Below are positions 12,830 through 25,215 of a DNA stretch of 64,000 nucleotides, piece after piece (within the stretch, counting starts at the first letter, position 1; the number at the start of each line of letters is the position of its first letter). The stretch covers positions 4,525,184 to 4,589,183 of the forward strand of contig NW_020312968.1 in assembly GCF_003265705.1 (NCBI RefSeq), given 5' to 3'. Below the pieces are notes generated by a model. That model was not told where the DNA came from, searched no databases, and was given only the letters and a program-made list of their open reading frames with translations. A program made the position numbers and the translations under genes. The DNA is from Callorhinus ursinus (Eukaryota; Chordata; Mammalia; Carnivora; Otariidae).

Positions 12830-13700
12830 CCAAGGGAGTCCACTTTTTGACATGTGTGCTAGACAAACTAGCTCCATTGTGGTCACAGTTCATGTGACTC
12901 TTCTGCTTAAAATTTTTCAATGACTTCCCTCTGGAGCGAAAAGAAAATCTAACTCTTTAGTGGAGTTTTTATAAGGCCCCCACATACTCTCCAAACCATC
13001 CATGATAAAGAGTCAGTTTTCTTTTTCTTTCTTTCTTTTTTTTTTTTTCATTTCCAATTCCTTGCTGGTGGATACTTTTATAAGATATAATAAAAATGAA
13101 TTACTAGAAAAGATAAAACCAGGAAAAAAAAACATCAAAATAGAAGTCCAATTTTTTTTATTAGATTGAATAGATATAAAACCACTCTTTCAGTCGTTGG
13201 AAAGGTTTACAGGCTTAGTTTCAATTTCTATATTTATCCCATCATGGACCACTTGAAGGACTTGGTGCTGACCTACATGATCTGGCTCCTGCCTTGCTCT
13301 CCCAGCCCGACTTTCTGTATCTTAAACAGAACAAGCTCTTTCCAGCTTCAAGGCACATCCCTTTCCCTGGATCTGGAAGCTTCACCATCTGCCCTCCTCT
13401 GCCTGGAGTTCCTTCTCCTCCAGTCTCCTTTTAACTCCATCTTCTCAAATGGCTCTTTCAATCTACATAAGTGGTCCTGTTTTTCTCTAACAGGGCACCT
13501 CATCCATTCCTGCATACCACCTACCACTTACCGTAATTCACACTCTTTGTTTATTTGTTTACTGTTTGTCTCCTAAGTTAGGCCTCAGTTCAATAAAGGC
13601 AAGAACCACGTCACCTTTATTCACCACCAATACCTGGAGTACACTAGGCGCTCTATAAATACTTGTTGAGTGGTTGAAGGATTGAATAAATAAATGAGGG
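12830..13700 (+). mobile_element. L2 LINE 3' region
   Basis: GTGACTCTTCTGCTTAAAA, TTCAATGACTTCCCTCTGG, ACCTACATGATCTGGCTCC and the 3' end TAGGCGCTCTATAAATACTT are L2 landmarks. An unrelated AT-rich stretch interrupts at about 13000-13225. A 136-codon frame across it is not a gene. Confidence 0.6.
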
Positions 13701-14051
13701 AGCTTTCTGATGGAGTCCACTAATAGCCATGCTCTGTATCCTTGAATATTCCGCATTTGGGCCAGGCCAACACAGTCAAAATGCAATACAAAAGTATATC
13801 ATTATTCTACGGCTGTATTCTACTATTTATTTGAATTCAAAATTCCCTGAAGGGTAGTACTAAATCCAAAATTATACAATGACGGAATTGCCCATTATTA
13901 ACTGATCTTAATGGTGCTTTGAGCAAAAGAAAAATCATTTGGAGTCTCTCTAATCCTTGTAAATAACTTCACAAATATTCTCTTACTCAGTGTAAACGTG
14001 TGGCATTCACACTCCATTTAGATAGTACCATCAACCCACAGGAGTCAACAT
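13701..14051. other. Unassigned intergenic DNA
   Basis: Nothing recognisable. Confidence 0.4.
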
Positions 14052-14220
14052 GTTTTTTTTAAGATTTTATTTATTTATTTATTTGTCAGAGAGAGAGAGC
14101 ACAAACAGGGGGAGCGGCAGGCAGAGAGAGAAGCAGGCTGAGCAGGACCCTGGGATCATGACCTGAGCTGAAGGCAGATGCTTAACGGACACTTAACTGA
14201 CTGAGCCAGCCAGGCGTCCC
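14052..14220 (-). mobile_element. Carnivore SINE, antisense
   Basis: T-rich start through GAGCCAGCCAGGCGTCCC. Imperfect target site duplication AG(T/C)CAACAT. Confidence 0.92.
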
Positions 14221-14600
14221 AGGGCTCAACATTTTAAAGTTAAGATTTAAATCAGCACAACTAGGGGAAGAGGGAAAACTGGCACTATGTTTTTTATTGT
14301 TGTTTCATGGCAGTTTTGTTTTATGATTTTATTTTGTCCTTTATTTGTAGGTTGTTGTACAATAATCTGAATGTGAAAGACAAGTCAATCAAAAACAAAA
14401 TTCTCTAAGCATATAGGACTTCTCAAAACCTTTGTTGAAAAAAAGGCTTGACAAGCAGGTGGTGCCCTAGCCAACTACTCTGAAAAAAATGAAATGTAAT
14501 TTAATTTCTCTACTGTTATCTTAAAGAAATCCAATGAATCGTTATGCATGCAGAGACTATTTTTTAAGATATAGCAATCCACATGAAATATTAAATAAGA

Positions 14601-14803
14601 GGGCACCTGGCTGGCTCAGTCATTAAGCGTCTGCCTTTGGCTCAGGTCATGATCTCAGGGTCCTGGGATCGAGCCCCTTGGTGGGAAGCCTGCTTCTCCC
14701 TCTCCCGTTCCCCCTGCTTGTGTTCCCTCTCTCGCTGTCTCTCTCTTTTTGTCAAATAAATAAAATCTTTAAAAATTAATTAATTAATTAATTAATTTTA
14801 AAA
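14601..14803 (+). mobile_element. Carnivore SINE with (TTAA)n-type tail
   Basis: Head GGGCACCTGGCTGGCTCAG, tail expanded into TTAATTAATTAA. Perfect target site duplication GAAATATTAAATAAGAG. Confidence 0.95.
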
Positions 14804-15164
14804 AGAAATATTAAATAAGAGATTAGGAGATCCTTAATTTAGAGGGTAGGGGTTAGAGAGGAAGTGTGGAGATAAATTACATAAGCATCAAAGCCAAAGC
14901 TCAACATTGGGTGTGAGCCAAGAATTAGATTTCAGAATTTCCAACCAAATAACAAAGGATCTGGAGAACTAAGAGAAGGTCCCTCTTCAATACTTCCTTG
15001 AATGTCTAAATATCCTTCTCCCCGGCCAATGACTCCAGGCAGGAATGAGAGAGAGGAGAGGAGTGACCTCTAGATTCATCCACAGAGCCTAGTCTCAGAC
15101 TTCCATTATCTAAGAGGCCACCACAAAAAAAGAAACTCCGTCCCCAAAACAAACACTAACCAAC

Positions 15165-15340
15165 CTGTTGCTTTGCTTCAGGATGTATTGTGTCTTCCCT
15201 CCTTTAGGTTGTAAGCTCCTTTAGAAAAGAGACTTTGTGTCTCAGATTCACACTTATAACTCAGCTAGAACATTGCCTCAAATATAAGAGGAGGTCAATG
15301 AACATTGTTGAGTGAATGAATAAACCACTTAATGCTTGAG
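15165..15340 (+). mobile_element. L2 LINE 3' end
   Basis: TTGTAAGCTCCTTTAGAAAA, GAGACTTTGTGTCTCAG, GAGGTCAATGAACATTGTTG and the end GAGTGAATGAATAAA match the L2 3' end. Confidence 0.6.
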
Positions 15341-15529
15341 TGTTCAGCAAGTGATGGATACCGCTCTGTTCGTGTGGAACATGCACTGAATCCAATTTCA
15401 TACCCAACTGTATACTAACTGCTGAGGAGATAACTATAAAAATTAACCACTAATCTAAGCAACAAAGACAACAAAACTACCTGAAGCAGGCAGGTGGGGC
15501 TAGGGGAATTGGATGAAGTGATCTAGAAG

Positions 15530-15780
15530 GTACAAACTTCCAACCAGAAGATAAAATAAGGGGTGGAAATGTAATATACAATATGATGACTAGAGTTAAC
15601 CCTGTTGTATGGCATATTTACCATTTCTTTCCTTTTTTTAATATCTACATGAGATGACAGATATTAACTAAATTGATTGTGGTAATTATTAAACAATATA
15701 GGTGAGTCATGTCATTATGCTGTACCCTTTAAACTTACCCAGTGCTGTGTGTCAATTATATCTCAATAAAACTGGGGGTG
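15530..15780 (+). mobile_element. L1M 3' end fragment
   Basis: ACTAGAGTTAACCCTGTTGT, GGTGAGTCATGTCATTATGC, CTCAATAAAACTGGGGGTGG are typical of old L1 3' ends. Confidence 0.55.
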
Positions 15781-16519
15781 GAAAGATTAACCACAGCTCC
15801 TACCATCTAGGAACATACAGTCAAAGTTGCATCAGTAAAATAGTAGAGTTGGCAGCTCCAAGTTTTCATTTACCATAGAAACACTGAAAAGTAAGCAGAA
15901 ACTATTAGAACCACCTTTGTCAGAACTTTGCCAACATATACTGAATCATGAAAAAAAAGACACTTTGAAATTTTAAGTAAATTTTGTGGTAATTTTACTT
16001 GCCCTTGTTTCATCTCCTCCCTGACATGGCTGCCATTTTGGTCCTGAAGGAGTGGCTGCCTGTGCCCACACCCTTTTCTCTAGTTCAGGAGGGAGCAGTG
16101 CAGACCTTATTCACGAATTGTGTATATCTGTTCTAAGCAGTCTGGGAACTACCTGACGGACTGATACCAGGCAATCGTCTGTTTTGCTTAACGAAGGAAT
16201 GAAGCCAGAAAAGTGGTATTCATTGCTCAAAAACACTGCAAGCCAAACTAACAATTTTCCGACACCTGGGACAAAAGATTACAGTCTAAATATATAGCAG
16301 GCTGCTTAAAGCAAACTTTAGGGAAAGTTTTGGGGGGTAATTAGGACATTCAAAAGCAGCCATGCACACTGGAATTTAGAAAGCCACATGCATGCCCAGG
16401 ACAAGACACATGCAGAGAAAAAACCTGAGAAGACTGTAAACCTTCACCTTGGGCTGGGCCCTAAGCTAGGAGCCAACCTGGCCAAAGTGTTGAAGGAGGG
16501 CCCCAGCACAAAGCACCTT
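15781..16519. other. Unassigned intergenic DNA
   Basis: No gene or nameable repeat. Confidence 0.4.
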
Positions 16520-16624
16520 ATCTCTCTTTCTCTCCCTCCTCCTCCCTCTGTCCTCCCCCCCACTCTTCTGCTCTCTCTCTCTCTCTCTCTCAAATAAATA
16601 AATAAAATCTTTAAAAAAAAAAAC
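16520..16624 (+). mobile_element. Carnivore SINE, 3' part only
   Basis: Only the CT-rich tract, CAAATAAATAAATAAAATC and A tail are present; the tRNA head is missing. Confidence 0.75.
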
Positions 16625-17101
16625 AAAGAAGGACATTATATATTAATAAAGGACTAATTCATCAAGAAAATATAACTATAAACATATACACAACAGACAA
16701 CAGAAACCCAAGTATGCAAAGCAAACATTTATAGAACTGAAGGGAAAAAGGACAGTTCTACAATAACAGTTGGAGACTTCAATGTACTTTCAATGGTGGA
16801 TAGAACGTGTGGACAGAAGATCAGTAAGGCAATAAAGGACATGAACGATTCTATAAATCAACTAGATCTAACTGACATATATACGACTACCCAACAACAG
16901 TAGAATGAGTTCACATGGAACAGTGCACACGGAACAGTCTCCACAATAGAGTACACGTTAAGCCACAAAATGTCTCAGTGGATTTTAAAAGACAGAAATC
17001 ATACAAAGTATCTTTCCTGATCATGATATGGGGACGAAACTACACTAAGAAAGAATAACTGAAAATTTCACAAATATGTAGGACTTAAACAGCACATCCC
17101 T

Positions 17102-17260
17102 GGGGTTTTTTTTAAAGATTTTATTTATTTATTTGAGAAAGAGAGTGAGCATGAAGTGGGGGGCAGAGGGAGAGGGAGAAGCAGGCTTGATCCCAGGACC
17201 TCAGAATCATGACCTGAGTCAAAAGCAGATGCTTAAACGACTGGGCCATCCAGTCGCCCC
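17102..17260 (-). mobile_element. Carnivore SINE, antisense, inside L1
   Basis: T run to CCAGTCGCCCC. Target site duplication TAAACAGCACAT on both sides shows insertion into the older L1. Confidence 0.93.
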
Positions 17261-17915
17261 TAAACAGCACATTCTTAAACTATCAATGGACTAAAGAAGA
17301 AATCACAAAGGAAATTATAAGAAAATGCTTATAAACAAATGAAAACACAACATCCCAAAACTTATGGATGCAGTGAAGGCAATGCTCAGAGGGAAATTTA
17401 TAGTTGTAACCAATTACATTAGAAGAGAAAAAATATCTCAAGTCAATAACCTAATTTTTGCCTTGAAGAACTAGAAACAGAAGAACATACCAAACCCAAA
17501 GCTAGCAGATGGAAGGACATAATAAAGATCTGAGTGGAGGAAAATAAAATAGAGAACAGGAAGATAACAGAATAAACAAAACCAAAAGTTAGTTCTCTGA
17601 AATAATCAACCAAATTCACAAAATTTTAGTTAGACTGACAAAGAAAAAAGATAAAGCCCAAATAACTAAAATTGCAATGAATGTGGGAACATTACTAATC
17701 AAAAACATTCAGAAAACTAGGAATAGAAGAAAACCGCTCTAACATCATGAAAAAGATTTATGGAAAACCCATAGCTAACTAACACCACACTGGATGATGC
17801 AAGACTGAAAGCTTTCATCCTAAGATAAGGAAAACAATAAAAGCATACTCACATCCATCACTGCTACTCAATATCATACTGCAAGTTCTAGAAAGAGCAA
17901 TTAGAAAAGAAAAAG

Positions 17916-18097
17916 AGGGCGCCTGGGTGGCTCAGATGGTTAAGCATCTGCTTTCGGCTCAGGTTATGATCCCGGGGTCCTGGGATCGAGTCCCACATCG
18001 GGCTCCCTGCTCGGCGGGGAGCCTGCTTCTCTCTGCCTCTACATCTCTCTCTCTCTCCCTCTCATGAATAAATAAATAAATCTTTAAAAAAAAAAAA
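17916..18097 (+). mobile_element. Carnivore SINE inside L1
   Basis: Full-length head and tail. Flanking AGAAAAGAAAAAGA-like repeats. Confidence 0.94.
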
Positions 18098-19750
18098 GAA
18101 AAAGAAATAAAAGTAATCTAAATTAGAAAGAAATAAAACTCTCCCTACTCACAGATGACATGATCCTAATTACAGAGAATTTCAATCCATAAGAAAGTTG
18201 CTAAAGCTAATAAATTCAGAAAAATTGCAGGATACAAGATCAACATAAAAAAATCAGTTGTGTTTCTATACATTTGCAATGAACAGTCCAAAAAAGAAAT
18301 TAAGCAAGCAATTCCATTTACAATAGCATCGAAAAGACTAAAATACTCAGGGGTTGAAATAAATTTAAGCAAGGAGGTGAAAGGCTTGTACACGAAAAAT
18401 TACAAAACATTGTTGAAAAAAATTAAAGACCTTAAATAAATGGGAAGACATCCCAGGTTCATGGGTAGGGAGACTTAAAATTGAGATATCAATACTATCC
18501 AAAGCAAACTACAGATTAATGTAATCCCTACCAGAAACCCTGTGGCCTTTTTTGTAGAAGTGGAAAAGCCAATCTTTAAATTCATATGGAATTTCAAATA
18601 GCCAAAACCATATTGAAAAAGAATAACAAGGTCAGAGAACTCACATGTCCCAATTTCAAAACTTACTACAGAGGTATAGTAATCAAAACAGGGTGGTACT
18701 TACAAAAAGGTAGACTACAGAACAATGGAGTAACATTGAGAGTCCAGAAATAAACTTAAGGATGTATGGCCAATTCATTTCTCACAAGGGTGTCAAGTTC
18801 ATTCAATGGGGAAAGCAGGCTCTTCAAAAAATGGTGCCGGGACAACTGGTTTCCCACATGCAAAAGAACCAAGTACATCACACCATATACAAAATGTTAA
18901 CTTAATATGGATCAATGATCTAAACAGAAGAGCAAACACTATAAAATTCTTAAAAGAAAATATAAGGGTAAATCTTCATGACCTTGGATTTAGTGATAGA
19001 GCCTTAGACATGACACAAGCAACACAGGAAAAATAGATAAATTTGACTTCATCAGTATTAAGAACTTTTGTGCATCAAAGGACATTATCCAGAAAGTGAA
19101 AAGACAACCTACAGAATGGGAGAAAGTGTTTGTAAATAACATAAATGTAAGGCTTAAATAACCAGAATATATAAAGAATTCCTAGAACTCAATTTTAAAA
19201 AGACAAGCAACCCAATTTTTAAATGGGAAAATACTTAAATAGACCTTTCTACAACAAAGATATACAAATGGCCAAGAAGCACGTGAAAATATGTTCAATA
19301 TCCTTCATCACTAGAGAAATGCAAATGAAAACTACAATGTGATAACACTTCAAACATACTAGAATATCTACAAAAAATGGAAAATGACAAGTCTTGGCAA
19401 GGATGTGGAGAAATTGGAACCCTTATACTCTACTGATGGGAATGTGAAATGGTACAGCTACCGTAGAAAACAGTTTGGTGGTTCCTTAACAAAACAGAAT
19501 TACCATATGATCCAGCAATTCTGCTCTTAGGTATAACACCAAAAAGAATTTATAAGAGGGACTCAAATCCATGTATGACAACATTCATTGCAGCACTATT
19601 CACAACAGTGAAAAGGTGGCAATAACTCAAGTGTCCATCCATCAACAGATGAATGGAAAAACAAAATATGGTATGTACATCCATCTAATGGAATATTATT
19701 CATCCATAAAATGAATGAAGGTCTTGTACATGTTACAACATGGATGGATC

Positions 19751-19949
19751 TTTTTTTTTTTAAGACTTTATGTATTTATTTGACAGAGAGAGACACAGTG
19801 AGAGAGGGAACACAAGCAGGGGGAGTGGGAGAGGGAGAAGCAGGCTTCCCGCGGAGCAGGGAGCCCGATGCGGGGCTCGGTCCCAGGACCCTGAGACGAT
19901 GACCCGAGCCGAAGGCAGACGCTTAACGACTGAGCCACCCAGGCGCCCC
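19751..19949 (-). mobile_element. Carnivore SINE, antisense, inside L1
   Basis: T run to AGGCGCCCC. Perfect target site duplication AACATGGATGGATCT. Confidence 0.96.
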
Positions 19950-20359
19950 AACATGGATGGATCTTGAAAACAGTATGCTAAGAGAAAAGCCAGACAGAGG
20001 ATAACGATTATATGATTTCACTTATGTGAAATATTAGATTAGTCAAATTCATAGAGATAGAAAGTAAGTTAGAGGTTACCAACAGCTAGGAGAAGAGGGA
20101 AATACGGGGTTATTGTCTGATGGTTACAGAGTTTCTGTTTGAGGTAATGAAAATGTTTTGGAAACAGATAGTGATGATGGTTGCACAACAGTGTAAATGT
20201 AATTAATACCACTGAGTTGTACATGAAAAAACAGTTAAAATAGTAAATTCTGTGTTCGTATATTTTACCACAGTAGGAAACCCATATATAAATAAATAAA
20301 AACACGTGTACACCAACAAAAGAATGTGACCAGACATATATCCTGGGAATATTTACCTT

Positions 20360-20875
20360 TTAGTAGGGGACTATATTTATTTAACCAACATTTCTTGGTT
20401 ACAGACTCCGTGCTAATAATTTGGTCAACAAACATTAGGACGAGGTCCTTGATCCCAAGGAATTTACAATCCCCTGGAAGAGGCAGACACGCCCAATGCC
20501 CACTCTGATGAATTTCAGTGATGGTTGTACACTTGGGGAGCTAGACAGTGCACAAAAGGAGCCGCTAACCCAGATCGGGATGAGTAAAGAAATCAGACTA
20601 AAAGGGGTCAGAGTATTCTGGCAAGAACAGCAGCTTTTGCAAAGCCAGCTGGTGAGACAGACATGGGGCCTTAGGGAGGAACAATTCGTAGTTGAGCAAG
20701 GTAGAGGTGGAGTTGGGGATGCAGTGGTGGACACTAAGGGGTAGCAAAGGATGAGGTTAATGAGATAAGCAAAATCAGACTTAGCCATGCGGAGAAATCC
20801 TCATCTTATGTTATGGAAAAGCCACTGAAAGATTTTAAGCAAGGTAGTAATACAATTATGGGCAGCTCCATGAAG
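20360..20875 (+). mobile_element. Ancient interspersed repeat, family uncertain
   Basis: Wording resembles a common old mammalian repeat: CAACATTTCTTGGTTACAGA, GAGGTCCTTGATCCCAAGGA, GGTCAGAGTATTCTGGCAAG, AAGCCACTGAAAGATTTTAA. The two long overlapping frames here are not coding. Confidence 0.35.
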
Positions 20876-21234
20876 AATGATTTATGGGTGATAAAACTAA
20901 ACAGAAGAATTCAGGCACTCCTATGAACTTGAAAGAAAAACTTTCACAAGACACCAAACCTATCAAGAATGTCCTAAAATCAGAAAATGTTTGATAAATC
21001 CTTTGTTGATAAGGCTTTGGGTAAACAGGCATTCTCAGATGTTGCTGATGTAGAGTGATCAAAGTATCAGGGTAATTTGACAATATTTATGAAAATGCAT
21101 ATACATACTCAGCAGTTCGTCTGGGAATTCATCCTAGAGACAGACACGTGTAGAATGGCACACATAGAAAGTTTATTTACTGTTTATAATCATAAAAGAT
21201 TTGAAGTAATTTAAATATCCATCAGTTGCAATCT
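20876..21234. other. Unassigned intergenic DNA
   Basis: Nothing recognisable. Confidence 0.35.
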
Positions 21235-22228
21235 GATCAAATAGGTTATGGTGCAGCCACACACTGAAATACTATTTGACAATAAAAAATATGGGATAGC
21301 TGTCAGGTACATACAGAGAATAATTACCAAGATAAAATTTTTAAAAGATTTTATCTATTTATTTGAGAGAGAGAACGCGCGCAAGAGAGCAGAGCACAAG
21401 CAGTGGAGAGGGAGAAGCAAGCTGCCCATCGAGCAGGGAGCCCAGTGCAGGGCTCGATCTCAGGATGCTTGGGATCATGACCTGAGCTGAAGGCAGATGC
21501 TTAACTGACTGAGCCACCCAGGCGCCCCGATGATGTCTTTTTAGATACAACACCGAAGACCTGACCCATGAAAGAAAGAAATCCTAAACTGAATTTCATT
21601 AAAATTAAAAACTTCTGCTCTGTGAAAGACAATGGCAAGAGAATAAGACAACCACAGACTGGGAGAAAATATTTGCAAAAATCATTATCTGATAAATAAA
21701 TGTTACCCAAAATACACAAAGAACTCTTAAGTCAATAAGAAAACAAATAACTGGATTTTAAAATGGACCAAAGATCACGACAGACACCTCACCAAAGAAG
21801 ATACATAGATGTCAAAGAAGCATAAGAAAAGATGCTCCCCATCAGATGTCATCAGGGAAATGCAAATTACAACAAGATACCACTACACACCTATTTGGAA
21901 TGGCCAAATCCAACACATGGACAACAAATGCAGTGGAAATACTCTGTATGATACTCTAATGAGGGGGTACCTGGCACTATACATTTGTCCAAACCCATAG
22001 AAAGTACACACCACCAGTGAGCCCTACTGTGAACTATGGACTTCGGGTGATTGTGATGTGTCAATATAGGTCCATCGGCTGTAACAAATGGACCCCCTGG
22101 TGGGAGATGTTGATGATGAGGGAGGATGTGGGGATAAGTAGTTTATAAGAAACCTCTGAACCTTCTTATTTTGGTGTAAATCTAAATCTGCTCTAAAAAA
22201 AATTAAGTCTTTTAAAAAAAAAAGTGGA
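21235..22228 (+). mobile_element. Decayed L1, ORF2 end and 3' UTR
   Basis: ORF2-like wording (AAACTTCTGCTCTGTGAAAG, GACAGACACCTCACCAAAGA, AGGGAAATGCAAATTACAAC) runs into a 3' UTR with TGTGAACTATGGACTTCGGG and CTAAATCTGCTCTAAAA. Split by one SINE. Confidence 0.75.
21337..21528 (-). mobile_element. Carnivore SINE, antisense, inside L1
   Basis: TTTTAAAAGATTTTATC start through CCCAGGCGCCCC. Confidence 0.93.
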
Positions 22229-22639
22229 CTTCGGACTGAAAATTCTATAGAGCACTTGAGAATCTTTGAGTTCAAGGTAAAACATTTAATGTCATTATTC
22301 CTTATTTATCACAAAGTTATATTCCTTAATTTGGAAGCCTGGATCTCTGTGACTAGCCTTTCTCCCCAAAACCCCCAAAGTAACTTCAGATAGAAAAAAC
22401 TTCCTAATCATGAAAATTTGGGACTAAGACCAGATGATTTATAAAATTTTTCCAGCTCTAGACTTTTCTCCCCCCCTGTGATTGGGTTAATTACGAATAG
22501 GTACATCTTCTGGGCACACAAATTTCTAGATCACCAAGTAAAATATTATGTCCTACATCCTCTTTTATACTTCAGTTTGACCCATACCAGATAGTTGAAA
22601 ATCAAATTTTAAAGATAACATGTTAAAGCTCAGAGAAGA
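22229..22639. other. Unassigned intergenic DNA
   Basis: No feature seen. Confidence 0.35.
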
Positions 22640-22780
22640 AGGCAGGAACTTAACGTTTACTGAATGAATAATATGACAAGCATTTTCTGCACGTTATCTC
22701 TTAAAATCTGCACAATCATCCTGTGTGGTAATCAAAAGTACTCTCATTTCAGAGATGAGGAAACAGACACTCAGAGAAGT
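22640..22780 (-). mobile_element. MIR SINE cut by gap
   Basis: TTTCAGAGATGAGGAAACAG and CTCAGAGAAG are antisense MIR landmarks. The rest is lost in the N run. Confidence 0.65.
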
Positions 22781-22880
22781 NNNNNNNNNNNNNNNNNNNN
22801 NNNNNNNNNNNNNNNNNNNNNNNNNNNNNNNNNNNNNNNNNNNNNNNNNNNNNNNNNNNNNNNNNNNNNNNNNNNNNNNN
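22781..22880. other. Assembly gap (100 N)
   Basis: Exactly 100 N, the usual placeholder for a gap of unknown size. It interrupts a MIR element. An open frame across it is meaningless. Confidence 0.99.
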
Positions 22881-23384
22881 TTGCACTGTTTTTACTTTTT
22901 CTGAGAACGTCTTGCTCTATTTGAAATTACCAAGAATGTTGACAGCGTAAGTTCTTTAAAAATCTATATTTAAAGTTTGGTATTTCTGAATCACTGGGAA
23001 TGATTCAGTCAATGATATGAACTGATATTTTGGACTTCTCGCAAGCATTTAAAAAATAGTAAATTCTATATAAATCACAAAATAAATCTTTATGCAAGTT
23101 CATGTGTTTCCTTGATTCATAGTGTCAAGCATCTGTCTGGGAAGCACTTATTTCAGAATTCAAACAGTATTGATTGATTATACTTCAGTGACACTCACAG
23201 CTAATCCTACCTTTTCCTGAAATCTGAAAGAACATGTCTATTCTAGAATTACTCATCCTGTATAATAAACATATATAATTTGTATATATATTCTTCATGT
23301 ACATACAGAACATATAGTAGTCAGTAAGAAATATACATATAGTCTTCCCCTTTTCCTGGCACATCGTTCCTAAAATCCTTGGAC
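22881..23384. other. AT-rich unassigned DNA
   Basis: No feature seen. Confidence 0.4.
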
Positions 23385-24085
23385 TCTCCTAAGTGGTAAG
23401 TGTCTTTTTGTATACTAATGCTATGACTAATCGCTGTGGGCTTCTGGAGAGCCTCAGGATGAAGGCTGGTTGACAGAAGAAACAACCATGTGATTAGAGA
23501 GGGTTGGAACTTTCAGCCCCACCCGCTACCTACAGGGAAGGGACAGACTGGAGGTTGAATTAATCACCTATGGCCAATGATTTAATCAATCATGCCTGTG
23601 TAATGAAGCCTCCGTAAAAACCCTCACCAAAGGGGTTTGGAGAATTTCTGGGTCGGTGATACCAACCCAGAAGGTGCTGGGAGGGTGGTGCACTCATGGC
23701 ATCAAGCTCCACACCCTTACCCTGATACCTTGCCCTATGCGTCTCTTCCATCTGGTGGTAAAACGAGTAAACTTATTCCTGAGTTCTGTGAGCCATTCTC
23801 ACACCTTATCAAACTTGAACAGGGGTTCATAGGCACATCCGATTTATAAACAGCCAGTGAGAAGCACAGGTGACAACCTGGCCTTGTGACTGGCCTCTGA
23901 AGGGGGGTGGGGAGACAACAGTCTTGAAGGACTGAGCCTTTAATCTGTGGGGTCTGGCACTAACCGCAGGTAGACTGTGTCAGAATTGAATTGAATGGAA
24001 ATACAGGACACCCAGCTGGTGTCCAGAGACATGGTGAAGGCTTTTTGTGAAAACTCCACACATCGCTGTCAGATGCGTGGACAGT
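23385..24085 (+). mobile_element. ERV long terminal repeat
   Basis: Known LTR wording: CTGTGTAATGAAGCCTCCGT, GGAAGCACTT-like region absent, GAGTTCTGTGAGCCATTCTC, CATCCGATTTATAAACAGCC, GAAGCACAGGTGACAACCTG, GTCAGAATTGAATTGAATGG and GGACACCCAGCTGGTGTCCA. It appears to be a solo LTR with no internal genes next to it. Exact family not named. Confidence 0.7.
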
Positions 24086-24199
24086 AGAGAAAGAAAGTTT
24101 TTTTAAGCCTCTAATGAGGCCTATCACAAGTTCTGCTCACCTATAAGACCAAGTGGTTGAACCTATACCGATCATGTATTCACCAGCTTATGCAAAAAG

Positions 24200-24640
24200 C
24201 ACTTGGGAGGGTGGCTGGGCATGAAGAAGGAAGCCGACGGCCAGGAGACCGGCCATTGGAAATGTTGCAGCAACAGGGGTGCTCGCTGCTGCTGAGGCAG
24301 GGAGGCGCGGCGGCCGAGCCTGCGACACCGACCGTGGGGCCACAGTGTCTTCCCGGTGATGAAGAAACAGCTGCCGGGTGAAGGGTTTGTGCTGCATTTG
24401 GTGGAGCGAGACCTCTTTGACCAAGTCTCTATCGGCTCAGCGGGAGGGCGAGGGCGGGTCCCCCAGGTGCTTCCTGCCCCCAGCGGTGCTTCGCGCCCGT
24501 GGGCGTTCCCCTCCCGGTGCCTGCCAAGCGGCGGCCCTCGCTCCGCCCGCTGTCCGACTGCAGAAAATCACGGATTTACAATTACAGCTCGGTTATCATC
24601 CAGGCTGCAGCAGAGATCCCGTGCACCTGGGTCCTAGCTG
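24200..24640. promoter_or_regulatory. Orphan CpG-rich island
   Basis: A sharp change from AT-rich surroundings to sequence with roughly 40 CpG in about 350 nt (densest 24290-24560). On the minus strand an ATG at 24253 opens a short frame with a hydrophobic start (MAGLLAVGFLLHAQ) that ends after 22 codons. A good splice-donor context (TATAG|GTGAGC) ends at 24141 on the same strand. No known gene was recognised. It could be the promoter and first exon of a noncoding transcript, or a GC-rich retroposed fragment. Confidence 0.5.
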
Positions 24641-24869
24641 TGTTCCTAGAAATGCAGGCTTCTACAGTAAATGCCCAGGGAAGGAAAAACAAACACAGAC
24701 ACCTGAAAGACAGGCAGGGAGGTCCTGGGCAAAGGGAAAGGTCCACGCAGAGGTGGGAGGTTAGAATCCAGGCGCCTACCTTTCCTGCCGCCTCACCCCC
24801 GGGGCAAAAACAGAAATGAAGGGAAATCTGATTTGCTGTTAGAAAAAAAAAAAAAGTAATTTAAAAATG

Positions 24870-25215
24870 GACTTACTAAACCTGTACATAAATGTTTATC
24901 GCTTTTCATAATTGCCTAAAACTGGAAACAACCCAAATGCTCAGCAACAATCTGTGTTCCATTCATAGCATGCAGTATTAGCAACAAACCTGGATAATCT
25001 CAAAGGCACCAGGCTGAGTGAAAGAAGTATGGCCCAAAACATCCCATGGTTTATGATTCCACTTATATGAAATTCTGGAAAAGACAAAACTAGAGGGATG
25101 AAGAACAGATCAAAAGTTGGATAGCACAGTTATTTGGGGTGCCAGACCTGCTCTGTATCCTGATTAGAGTGATGGTTATAAAACTCTATACATGTGCTAA
25201 AATATAGAACTTTAC
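24870..25215 (+). mobile_element. L1M ORF2 end/3' UTR fragment
   Basis: AAACTGGAAACAACCCAAAT, GTGAAAGAAGTATGG, GATTCCACTTATATGAAATT and GATTAGAGTGATGGTTATAA are old L1 3' landmarks. Confidence 0.65.

Larger units (their letters stand above)
16640..20305 (+). mobile_element. Decayed L1, ORF2 and 3' end
   Basis: About 3.1 kb of L1 split by three SINEs. GGAGACTTCAATG (GDFN) marks the ORF2 endonuclease near 16766. Later parts match reverse-transcriptase and C-terminal ORF2 wording (for example GGCAAGGATGTGGAGAAATTGG near 19400, and a frame with FPHAKE near 18860), followed by a 3' UTR ending near 20305. Frames are interrupted throughout. No function expected. Confidence 0.8.

Noticed and set aside
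13166..13576. 136-codon plus-strand frame
   Set aside because: It runs through an L2 3' region, which does not encode protein there.
22664..22924. Open frame across the N run
   Set aside because: It exists only because N codons are not stops.
24378..24819. Plus-strand frames of 93 to 128 codons in the CpG island
   Set aside because: Three overlapping frames are open because GC-rich DNA has few stops. None shows a recognisable domain.
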